This document shows, piece after piece, positions 25,844 to 32,549 of a DNA stretch of 37,736 bases (position 1 is its first letter; each line of letters starts with the position of its first letter). The position numbers and the translations under genes are program-made. A model generated the notes under the pieces. The model worked only from the letters and a program-made list of their open reading frames with translations. It searched no databases and was not told where the DNA came from. The stretch is from Oscillospiraceae bacterium (GTDB lineage Bacteria > Bacillota > Clostridia > Oscillospirales > UBA929): positions 1 through 37,736 of the forward strand of contig JAISVI010000073.1 of the NCBI GenBank assembly GCA_031271665.1, given 5' to 3'.

Positions 25844-26488
25844 ATGCCGGACGGACGCGGCTTTACGGCGGTTCTTTCGGAAATTCCGGGTATTTTATGG
25901 GAAAAGACTTTGGAAGCGTTTGGCGGTTCAGTTCCCATTTACGAGAAAGTGCTGCGCGTGACGGCGCGGCTTCTGCCGGAGAATATTGCGCGTCTGGAAG
26001 ATTTATACGAAACCGCCGTACCCGAATCGCTTGAACTCTATTCTCTCGAGGCGCACGGGCTGAAGGGCGTACTCAGGAACATCGGCGCGTATGAACTTGG
26101 CGAAACGTCCTACTGTCTGGAACTTCTGTCTAAAGAGAATGATTTGGCCGCCTGCGCGAAAATTCATCCCGGTTTTATACGCGAACTGACCGCGTTCTCA
26201 AACGAGTTGTCACGGATTCTGTCCGATCCAAACCGTGCCGTAAAGCACGGCGACGCGAGCGGTGTCTTAAAGGCTTTGCCGACGCTGATGCAGGCGGCGG
26301 AAGCATTTGACGGCGATTCGGCGCTTAAGGCTCTTTCCCGTCTGCGCCGCTTTACCTATGGTGAAGACATTGACAGAACAATAGCGGATCTTGAAAACAT
26401 GTTTGAACGCTTTGCCTTCGGAGAGGCACTGAAACTGGTTGAAAAATTAAGAGAGTTGGTCGAGACAAATGGGCAGCACGGCGTATGA
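25844..26488 (+). CDS. Histidine phosphotransfer (Hpt) domain protein
   Basis: A 214-residue, all-helical protein. The Hpt signature is clear: SLEAHGLKGVLRNIGAYELGE with His71 as the phospho-acceptor. The second half (about 110-214) is a further helical region without a recognised motif, possibly for dimer formation. It carries no kinase or receiver domain, so it should pass phosphate from a hybrid kinase receiver (as in 22284-24041) to another receiver. Its end overlaps the start of the next gene by 20 bases. Confidence 0.8.
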   Translation: MPDGRGFTAVLSEIPGILWEKTLEAFGGSVPIYEKVLRVTARLLPENIARLEDLYETAVPESLELYSLEAHGLKGVLRNIGAYELGETSYCLELLSKENDLAACAKIHPGFIRELTAFSNELSRILSDPNRAVKHGDASGVLKALPTLMQAAEAFDGDSALKALSRLRRFTYGEDIDRTIADLENMFERFAFGEALKLVEKLRELVETNGQHGV

Positions 26489-27236
26489 TATAGCAAAGCT
26501 TGCAAAAATCAGCGAGTTCAGCATGGACGCCGCAATCAAGAATTTCATAAGCTATGGGGAGTATTTCGAGGCGCTTGACGCCTTCGCGGAAAAGGCGCGG
26601 CAATATCTGCGCGACTACACGCCCAAAGTGGTGACATGCAGCGATGAAACGCGCAGGAACTTTGTTGACGATGTTCACGCGCTTCAGCGCGAGTTTGTAA
26701 ATCTTGGTATGCTGATTTCCGCCTCGGCGCTGACCGACCTTATAAGCGCGGCGGCAAAAAGCGACGCCGAAAGCCTTGAAGACGGGCTTCGTATTTTTTA
26801 CGCCGATATGGAGCTTATGGCGAAACTCGTCGTCTCGGCGCGGCTTCAACCGCCAAAACCGTCTTCTAAGGAAAAGCCGGTAGTCCTTGCCGTTGACGAT
26901 AAACCGGAAATACTTACAAGCGTGACAGGGGTACTTGGAAGCCACTATAAGGTCATCGCCGTGACAAGCGGCGCGGCCGCGCTTGAGGCCGCGCGCAAAT
27001 ACCGTCCGGCGCTGTTTCTGCTTGACATCGAAATGCCGGAGATGAACGGGCTTGAACTGGCGAAGGCTCTGCGCGAGCTTCCGGAACACAAAGATACGCC
27101 GCTTATGTTCCTTACCGACAACTCAGCGCGCGACAACGTACTTGCCGCGAAAGCGCTTGGCGTGCGGGAGTATTTTCTGAAGCCCGTGAACAAGGAACTC
27201 CTGCGCGGCAAGATAGACCCGTACTTCGGGCTTTAG
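26469..27236 (+). CDS. Response regulator with N-terminal Hpt-like domain
   Basis: A 255-residue protein. Residues 1-125 are helical and contain VHALQREFVNLGMLISASAL, which follows the Hpt pattern with His70 but with QRE in place of the usual KG. Residues 136-255 are a receiver domain: acidic pair Asp142-Asp143, phospho-acceptor Asp186 (LFLLDIEMPEMNG), Thr216 and Lys238 (FLKPV). No DNA-binding or enzymatic output domain is present. It could be a phosphate sink or relay partner of the preceding Hpt protein. The stop codon abuts a dispersed hairpin repeat. Confidence 0.82.
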   Translation: MGSTAYDIAKLAKISEFSMDAAIKNFISYGEYFEALDAFAEKARQYLRDYTPKVVTCSDETRRNFVDDVHALQREFVNLGMLISASALTDLISAAAKSDAESLEDGLRIFYADMELMAKLVVSARLQPPKPSSKEKPVVLAVDDKPEILTSVTGVLGSHYKVIAVTSGAAALEAARKYRPALFLLDIEMPEMNGLELAKALRELPEHKDTPLMFLTDNSARDNVLAAKALGVREYFLKPVNKELLRGKIDPYFGL

Positions 27237-27280
27237 AGCCTGTTTACCATCCGCGAACAGATAGTAAACAGACTCTTAGA
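27235..27280. repeat. Dispersed hairpin repeat, copy 2 of 2
   Basis: Nearly the same inverted repeat as at 9093-9138 (arms GAGCCTGTTTAC and GTAAACAGACTC), starting at the response-regulator stop codon. The remaining bases up to 27427 hold only the tRNA promoter. Confidence 0.7.
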
Positions 27281-27309
27281 GAACAGCGCTTTGTGAGGTG
27301 AAAAAGCGC

Positions 27310-27338
27310 TTGACAACACGCGGCCAAGCGTGTAGAAT
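27310..27338 (+). promoter_or_regulatory. Promoter of tRNA-Ser
   Basis: TTGACA (27310-27315), a 17-base spacer and TAGAAT (27333-27338) lie about 90 bases before the mature tRNA start. Confidence 0.75.
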
Positions 27339-27427
27339 AAAGCCGGTTCACAAAATAGAATACGGGGCGGTTTCACACGGCACAGCGTATGGCTGCCGGT
27401 GTTTCCCGTCCGTTTGTTCTGCCGCAT

Positions 27428-27518
27428 GGAGAAGTACTCAAGTGGCCGAAGAGGCGCCCCTGCTAAGGGCGTAGGCCGGGAAACCGGCGCCGGGGTTCAA
27501 ATCCCCGCTTCTCCGCCA
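27428..27518 (+). tRNA. tRNA-Ser (anticodon GCU)
   Basis: A 91-base serine tRNA with encoded CCA. The acceptor stem GGAGAAG/CTTCTCC is perfect, the anticodon loop is CTGCTAA (anticodon GCT, reading AGC/AGU), there is a long variable arm (GCCGGGAAACCGGC) and a T-loop GTTCAAATC. Phage genes begin soon after its 3' end, which makes this tRNA the likely integration site; the matching right-hand copy is not in the window. Confidence 0.96.
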
Positions 27519-27595
27519 GATTATACGCTATCCGAACCCCGATTTATCTTTGTAAATGGGCTGTTCGGAATGGTTGTCTATAGATAATAGGCAAC

Positions 27596-27635
27596 AAAAA
27601 ACGCCCGCCGCTGTAATTGTAGCGGCGGGCGTTTT
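27596..27635. terminator. Bidirectional intrinsic terminator
   Basis: An 11-pair GC stem CGCCCGCCGCT/AGCGGCGGGCG with an 8-base loop, flanked by AAAAAA on the left and TTTT on the right. It can end the tRNA transcript (plus) and any late phage transcript running in on the minus strand. Confidence 0.85.
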
Positions 27636-27657
27636 ACTTCTGAAAGGCGGGTTGATT

Positions 27658-27873
27658 ATGCTTGAATTACTGAATATTATTAAGTCTGTCCCTGCGGAAA
27701 ATTTTGCGGCTTATGGGGTCGCGGTCGGCTTTAATGAAATTTATGCCGCTTCGGGAATGAATAAGGACGATTTAAGCCGCGAACTCCGCAAGTTGGAAGC
27801 AAGCGGAAAAATTAAGTTGTGCGTCAATGAATTTAACGACGAAACTTTAATTATTGCCGTCAAGCTCGTTTGA
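27658..27873 (+). CDS. 71-aa hypothetical protein, possible winged-helix
   Basis: The only plus-strand gene of the phage part. Start at ATG 27658 (MLELLNIIKSVP) with AAAGGCGG upstream; the longer open frame runs through the terminator and is rejected. The pattern NEIYAASGMNKDDLSRELRKLEASGKIKL resembles a small winged-helix domain (helix, turn, recognition helix, wing). It ends ...IIAVKLV and overlaps the end of the next minus-strand gene by 27 bases. A small regulator is possible; the family is not recognised. Confidence 0.6.
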   Translation: MLELLNIIKSVPAENFAAYGVAVGFNEIYAASGMNKDDLSRELRKLEASGKIKLCVNEFNDETLIIAVKLV

Positions 27874-28560
27874 GCGCGGGCGCGTGTTCGCGGCATAGAT
27901 TGAAGCGTAAGTTAAATAGCTTATTATCCTGTCCGCGTTTATTGTGTCCGGCTTTTCCCCGCTGACAAGCTCAACGATTTTCATAAATCGTTCAAGCTCG
28001 TTGTAAACCATATCAAAATCCGCGTTGTTGTAAAAATTTTCAATGATTTCTTTTGATATGGGTATGGCTTCTTCTGCCGTCAAGGTAATATTGCGCGGCT
28101 TTCGCTCCATGTCAATCCCTCCGAATACACCCGCCGGGTTATCTTGAAGCGTATCAGGCGAATTTTCGTTGACGATAACCCGAACCAACACATACGGGCA
28201 AGCCGGGTCAATGTCGATTATTACCCGCTTCGGTGTTTTGTTGTTCTCCCGGCGCAAGCTCATACTCGACGCCCCCAAGCGCAACGTCCTACTATCTGTT
28301 ATAGGCGGTATTTCTCCCGCTTGTAACGCCTTGTTTACCGTGTCAAACTCTGTTTCATCAATGGCGCAACTCATAAGCCGCTCGCAACCCGCAATATGTC
28401 CGAAGTGCTTTTCAGCTTCCGCAACCTTGCGGGCTTTTTCTTTGAAATAGTCAATATAAATGTCCTCATAGCCGGGGGCTTCCACCCGCTCGCGGCATTT
28501 ATCGCATATATCAAGCCCCGCTTCTTTGGGGCAAGTGCATTTCCAACCGTTATTGTTCAT
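27847..28560 (-). CDS. Hypothetical phage protein with N-terminal Cys cluster
   Basis: A 237-residue protein not recognised. Near the N-terminus is a cysteine set (C9-x-C11-x8-C20-x2-C23 in CTCPKEAGLDICDKC) that could bind a metal. The rest is mixed alpha/beta and acidic. GGAGG lies just before the ATG at 28560. It is separated from the holin gene by a strong terminator, so it may be expressed apart from the lysis genes; a late-acquired (moron-like) gene is an inference. Confidence 0.65.
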   Translation of the reverse strand: MNNNGWKCTCPKEAGLDICDKCRERVEAPGYEDIYIDYFKEKARKVAEAEKHFGHIAGCERLMSCAIDETEFDTVNKALQAGEIPPITDSRTLRLGASSMSLRRENNKTPKRVIIDIDPACPYVLVRVIVNENSPDTLQDNPAGVFGGIDMERKPRNITLTAEEAIPISKEIIENFYNNADFDMVYNELERFMKIVELVSGEKPDTINADRIISYLTYASIYAANTRPRSNELDGNN

Positions 28561-28577
28561 GCTGTAACCTCCAAATA

Positions 28578-28614
28578 AAGCCCGCCGCGGCTCGTTGTGA
28601 ACCGTGGCGGGCTT
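28578..28614 (-). terminator. Intrinsic terminator after the holin gene
   Basis: The stem AAGCCCGCC/GGCGGGCTT, extended by further CGG/CCG pairs, is followed on the minus strand by TTTATTT. It lies 30 bases past the holin stop and should end the late/lysis transcript. Confidence 0.85.
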
Positions 28615-28644
28615 GTGTGTATGTGTCCGAATCGGACACGGGCG

Positions 28645-29025
28645 TTATTGCCCCGTGCTGTCAATGCTTGACACGCTCGGGGTCGGCGGGTTGCCGCTGA
28701 TGTAGTCGCGCAATAGCGGGTTCTCCGCCCATTTCTTTTTAGCGGCGGCAAGCGCGGAATCTAAAAGCCGCTCAATCAGGCTTCGGGAAATGAAAAGCGT
28801 TAAGATTCGCGGCAACCGCTCATAAACCCAATCAATGACGGTTGCGCGTTTCAATGCGCCGGTCCCGCCGCCGAAGTCTTTTTCAGCTTGAATAACAAGT
28901 TTGAAAAGCAAGTTTTCAAGAAAAGCCGTTTCTCCGCGGCGGATAAGCACGACAACGCCCGCGGCAACCGAAAGCACAACAAGAACGCTATCCCAATTCG
29001 CCAAGAGGAAGGTTATAATTTTCAT
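28645..29025 (-). CDS. LLH-family phage holin-like protein
   Basis: A 126-residue protein with one N-terminal membrane span (about 5-28, LLANWDSVLVVLSVAAGVVVLI) and a cytosolic part with AVIQAEKDFG-like LVIQAEKDFGGGTGALKRATVIDWVYERLP. This is the pattern of the LLH holin group (superfamily 6). It would permeabilise the membrane to release the endolysin. AGGAGG precedes the ATG. It directly follows the endolysin gene (15 bases). Confidence 0.75.
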   Translation of the reverse strand: MKIITFLLANWDSVLVVLSVAAGVVVLIRRGETAFLENLLFKLVIQAEKDFGGGTGALKRATVIDWVYERLPRILTLFISRSLIERLLDSALAAAKKKWAENPLLRDYISGNPPTPSVSSIDSTGQ

Positions 29026-29040
29026 GGTCCTGGTCCTCCT

Positions 29041-30627
29041 TTATATTTTTACAGTCGCGCCAAGCGATACCCAACCCGCGCCGCTTTTGAGCTTGCCGAA
29101 GCCGCCTTGTTCCTCGACAATGGTATACACCCCGCCGTCTTTGATTGTCCCGGCAACGGCGGAACTCTCCGCCGGTCCCTTACGGTAGCTTGTCCCCCTC
29201 GCTATCTTCACGGTATAGGGAACTGCGTTTTGTGCGCCCGCTCCAACGTCCGCCGCCGCAACCCAACCCCACACGCCGCCGTTGTCCTCCGAAACAAGAT
29301 GAAGCGGGTATTTCGCGCCGCTGCTTAACTGCGTAACCTTACAACGGCTTGCGTCCTTCGCGGTGGCGGCTGTGGCGGCGTTAGACGATTTATAGACGCT
29401 TCCGCCGTTGAACTGTACAATGTCCCCCACTTTGTAAGCCGGGGGCGTGGCGGGCGTTGTAGGGGTCACGGGCGCGGTCGGCGGCGCGACGGTCGCGCCT
29501 TTTCCGGCGAACTTGTTATAATAGGTCTGCCCGTACTCCGCCCGCTTCGCCTGTACCGCCGCGCCCATGTCGGCGGGCTTTTCGTATTGCGTAAGTATCA
29601 GGTTGGAAGCCTGTAAAATGGACGTTGCGCTTTTAAGCGCGGTCACGATTCCCGCATAGCCCTGAAGCTCTTTCCATAAGAAATTGAGCTGTGCCGACAA
29701 GTCCCCGATTGACGCGCCCGCCGCTTTCACGAAGTCAAGCAACGCCTGTTTTCTGCTCCAAAACGTCCATTGCGCTAACCCATAGCCCGCGCTATCCCTT
29801 ACGAAGTTTGAATACGTCCCGTTGTCCACGGCGGCGGTATAGGTGGCGTCGGTGTAGCTTAATTTGTTTTCATAGCTGTTTTGGAGGTTGCGCGGGTTTA
29901 ATGCGCTTTCGGCAAATAGATTCCCCATTAAGCCCGCCGCCCCAAAAGCGTTCAAGCCTTTAGCAATGAGGAAGTCCCATATTGTTTTGTCAACGTCCCC
30001 GGTCGGCGCGGCGGGCGTCGGCGTTGGCGCGGGCGTTGCCGCCGCTCCGCTCTTTTTGGCAATGCTCAACGCGGCGGTGATTGCCTTAACAACGGCGGCG
30101 GCTATCGCGTCTTTGCTGTCAATAATCCATTGTGCCGTTGTCGTGTTGTCGTGGAAATTCACTTCGATTAAAACGGGCTGAACGCCCTTTTGCATGGGGG
30201 ACCGTATTTCCCCATACCCCGAACCCTCGAATTGCGTCATGCCGGACGCAACTTGCGAAGCCCTGTTTGACTTGTGCGGGCATACGGCGTTAAGCTCTTT
30301 GACAACCGCTTCCGCTATGGCTTTGCTTTTCGCGCTGTTCGGGTGATAGAACGCAACCGCGCCCGCCGCCGTGCATGGAGGTTTCCCGCCCGCTGCGTTG
30401 CTGTGAATCGCAATGTAAAAATCGCAACCGCTGTTTTTGGCTTCCTGTGGGCGTTCGTTCGCGCTGATTCCCATTGACAAGGTAGCCATAACGGTATCAC
30501 AAGAATAATCGCGGTCAAGCAACGCCTTAACCCTCGCGGCAACGGCTTCCATTTCTATTTTTTCCGTTGTGTTTCCCACAACGTACTTGTTGGCGGGCTG
30601 ATTGCTCGGGCTTAAATATAGCTTCAT
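29041..30627 (-). CDS. Modular endolysin: amidase + lysozyme-like domain + SH3-like repeats
   Basis: A 528-residue cell-wall hydrolase. Residues 1-190 are an N-acetylmuramoyl-L-alanine amidase (Amidase_3 type: FYIAIHSNAAGG, then VLIEVNFHDN with metal-ligand/catalytic residues). After a Pro/Ala/Thr linker (about 195-210) comes a phage-tail-lysozyme-like domain (about 212-345: GLMGNLFAESALNPRNLQ, GYGLAQWT). A second proline-rich linker leads to two SH3-like wall-binding segments (about 395-460 and 465-528). Two catalytic parts plus binding domains is typical for phages of Gram-positives. AGGAAA precedes the ATG at 30627. Confidence 0.9.
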   Translation of the reverse strand: MKLYLSPSNQPANKYVVGNTTEKIEMEAVAARVKALLDRDYSCDTVMATLSMGISANERPQEAKNSGCDFYIAIHSNAAGGKPPCTAAGAVAFYHPNSAKSKAIAEAVVKELNAVCPHKSNRASQVASGMTQFEGSGYGEIRSPMQKGVQPVLIEVNFHDNTTTAQWIIDSKDAIAAAVVKAITAALSIAKKSGAAATPAPTPTPAAPTGDVDKTIWDFLIAKGLNAFGAAGLMGNLFAESALNPRNLQNSYENKLSYTDATYTAAVDNGTYSNFVRDSAGYGLAQWTFWSRKQALLDFVKAAGASIGDLSAQLNFLWKELQGYAGIVTALKSATSILQASNLILTQYEKPADMGAAVQAKRAEYGQTYYNKFAGKGATVAPPTAPVTPTTPATPPAYKVGDIVQFNGGSVYKSSNAATAATAKDASRCKVTQLSSGAKYPLHLVSEDNGGVWGWVAAADVGAGAQNAVPYTVKIARGTSYRKGPAESSAVAGTIKDGGVYTIVEEQGGFGKLKSGAGWVSLGATVKI

Positions 30628-30638
30628 TTCCTTTCCTC

Positions 30639-31025
30639 CTATGGATTGATGTTGTTCACGTCAACCGGGATTCCCGCGGTTTCCTCGGGGTTGTCCTTTT
30701 TAATCTTGACAATGTTTTCCGCCTTTGCCTTCCATGCGTAAAAGCCAATGGCAACGGCGGTCGGCGTACCGATAAAGGCAAGCAAAACGCCTAATTGCGA
30801 AAAGTCAATAAAGGCGATTTTCACGCCCACGAACACGCCCACAAAATATGTCAACATAACAAGCGCAAGAATGAGTTTTATATACTCAAACTTGCGCCGC
30901 TTTTTCTCGGGTTGCCCCTTCGCCTTGCGGCGGCGGGCGTTGTTCGCCCGGATAGCCGCCGAAAGGACGAACGCGGCAACAATCACGCCGATAACGAACG
31001 CCGCCGCGCCGATTATGATATACAT
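30639..31025 (-). CDS. Small membrane protein of the lysis module
   Basis: A 128-residue protein with two or three hydrophobic segments (about 3-25, 50-70 and 75-95) separated by a very basic loop (RANNARRRKAKGQPEKKRRKFEYIK). I chose the ATG at 31025, since AAGGGGG precedes it. It sits between other membrane proteins and the endolysin; a holin, antiholin or accessory role is likely by position, but the family is not recognised. Confidence 0.65.
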   Translation of the reverse strand: MYIIIGAAAFVIGVIVAAFVLSAAIRANNARRRKAKGQPEKKRRKFEYIKLILALVMLTYFVGVFVGVKIAFIDFSQLGVLLAFIGTPTAVAIGFYAWKAKAENIVKIKKDNPEETAGIPVDVNNINP

Positions 31026-31038
31026 GATTTCCGCCCCC

Positions 31039-31533
31039 TTATGTGAACTTCGCCAAGATGTAGGCAAGGACGGCGGCAACGATTATCCCCGTGACTTGTT
31101 TTACAAGGTCTTTCCATTTGTTCGCGGGTTCTTTGTCGATTTCGTCAAGCCGCTTCTCACACTCCGCAAGCGTCTTGTTGTTCTGCTCGATAAGCAAAAC
31201 GGATTTTTCCAATGCGTCAAGCCGCTTGTCGTGTTCATCAAGCGTCTTTTCGTCCCGCTGATATAGGGCAATGGCTTTTTCGATATTGCCTATCCGCTCG
31301 CCCTGTATCTTCTGTCCTTTTTCGATACGTTCAACGGCGTTGTCCACGTTCTTTGTCAACATGTTCACTTCCGCCGCCATACCCGCAACGCTTGTCGCAA
31401 GCTCATGTATGCCCGAAGCGATTTCTCCAACCTCGCCTATGCGCTTATGGGCGGACTTCGCGCTTTCCGATACTGCAACAATCTTTTCGCCCTGTTCCCG
31501 GACGATAGCCGCCAATTCTTCCGCTGTTAGCAT
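31039..31533 (-). CDS. Coiled-coil protein with C-terminal membrane anchor (XhlA-like)
   Basis: A 164-residue protein starting at ATG 31533 (MLTAEELAAIVREQG) with GGGGTGAT upstream; a longer frame would read through a hairpin. Heptad-like coiled coil covers about 20-135 and a single membrane span lies at the end (about 140-162, VTGIIVAAVLAYILAKF). This layout is that of XhlA/haemolysin-like phage lysis accessory proteins. It lies 14 bases before the next membrane protein. Confidence 0.7.
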   Translation of the reverse strand: MLTAEELAAIVREQGEKIVAVSESAKSAHKRIGEVGEIASGIHELATSVAGMAAEVNMLTKNVDNAVERIEKGQKIQGERIGNIEKAIALYQRDEKTLDEHDKRLDALEKSVLLIEQNNKTLAECEKRLDEIDKEPANKWKDLVKQVTGIIVAAVLAYILAKFT

Positions 31534-31552
31534 ATTATCACCCCAAAATGAA

Positions 31553-31582
31553 CCCCCGGCGCGGTTCAGCTCGCGCCGGGGG
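31553..31582 (-). terminator. Perfect hairpin between tail-side and lysis-side genes
   Basis: CCCCCGGCGCG (31553-31563) pairs with CGCGCCGGGGG (31572-31582), 11 perfect pairs, 8-base loop. On the minus strand it is followed by TTCATTTT, a weak U-tract, and lies 20 bases before the ATG of the coiled-coil gene. Partial terminator or RNA-processing/stability element are both possible. Confidence 0.6.
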
Positions 31583-31590
31583 CTTGTCAT

Positions 31591-32067
31591 TTACTTTCCT
31601 GTAAAGAAGTCCGCATAAACGCGGCGTATTGTGTAAGGCGGGTATTGCGGGGGCGGTCCCGTTGAGCGGCGCAAGAGCTTGTCCCATGCGTGAATAAGCC
31701 AACGCCCGGTATCTTCCGCCCATATCGCAAAGGGCATTAGGAAAACCCATAGAACGGCGTACCCGGCGCAAACTTGCCCTAAGATGTTGCCGAACTGCCC
31801 GGAATAGTCCCATACCCCAAGCCCAAGCCATAGATTAAGAACGCAACCGCTCAAAAACTCGACAATCAGGACGATAGCCGCGCCTATGAGCGATTGCACA
31901 ACAACGGGGGCGCGGTAGAATCGGGGAATCTGATTGATAAGCCCCACCAACACGCCGCAAAGCCCGCCGACAACGAACATTGACGGGTGCGTGTGTCCGC
32001 GCCACAATACTTCAATCGTGACGTAAGCCGCCCCCAAGACAATCCATAATATCAATATTCTTTTCAT
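31591..32067 (-). CDS. Multi-span membrane protein (CmpB-like, PF06541 type)
   Basis: A 158-residue integral membrane protein with four to five hydrophobic segments. The motif VVQSLIGAAIVLIVEFLSGCVLN and LGVWDYSG recalls the putative ABC-transporter type IV (CmpB) family, which also occurs in phages of Clostridia. Its phage function is not known. The ATG overlaps the stop of the preceding gene by four bases. Confidence 0.65.
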   Translation of the reverse strand: MKRILILWIVLGAAYVTIEVLWRGHTHPSMFVVGGLCGVLVGLINQIPRFYRAPVVVQSLIGAAIVLIVEFLSGCVLNLWLGLGVWDYSGQFGNILGQVCAGYAVLWVFLMPFAIWAEDTGRWLIHAWDKLLRRSTGPPPQYPPYTIRRVYADFFTGK

Positions 32068-32549
32068 GCCGTACCGCCCGCCGCCGCAAGAATCGCGCCC
32101 ATACTCTCCGCAAGGTCGGCGGGTAACTCCGCGCCGTATGTTATCGCGTCAAGCTGTTTAAGGGTCGCTTTCTTAATCCATGCGTTTACATGGTTGCAAT
32201 ATGTCCTATGATAGAACACATGCGCCGTTGCCGCCGCCGCGATTGCGCCGAACTCCGCGGCGGGGTACATGCGGCAAAGCTCCCCGTCTGCGTGGTAGGG
32301 GACCGCTGCCGCGCCCTCTTTGATTGTCTGAAGCTGTGCCATAAGCTCCGTTTGGTCGTGTTCGGTCAAACTGTAATGCTTGCCGCCAACCTCCACCCCG
32401 GCATAAATGGCGGTGGTGCAAGCCGCGCCGATTTCCGCTTTCTTGACGGCGCGAACTTGCGTAACGCTATTCCAGTTGTCGGGCGGCGTGATTCCCATAT
32501 TGACAAGCCGCCGGTCCCTTATGCTGTCCTCTTTATGCTGTACGCTCAT
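32064..32549 (-). CDS. Probable tail-fibre accessory protein (DUF4376-like)
   Basis: A 161-residue protein with YHADGELCRMYPAAEFGAIAAAATAHVFYHRTYCNHVNAWI near its centre, a pattern I associate with DUF4376-like proteins downstream of tail-fibre genes. It overlaps the end of the variable-protein gene by four bases. A role in fibre assembly or attachment is inferred only from position. Confidence 0.55.
   Translation of the reverse strand: MSVQHKEDSIRDRRLVNMGITPPDNWNSVTQVRAVKKAEIGAACTTAIYAGVEVGGKHYSLTEHDQTELMAQLQTIKEGAAAVPYHADGELCRMYPAAEFGAIAAAATAHVFYHRTYCNHVNAWIKKATLKQLDAITYGAELPADLAESMGAILAAAGGTA

Noticed and set aside
27556-27657. N-terminal extension of the 71-aa phage protein
   Set aside because: It would translate through the bidirectional terminator; ATG 27658 has its own RBS.
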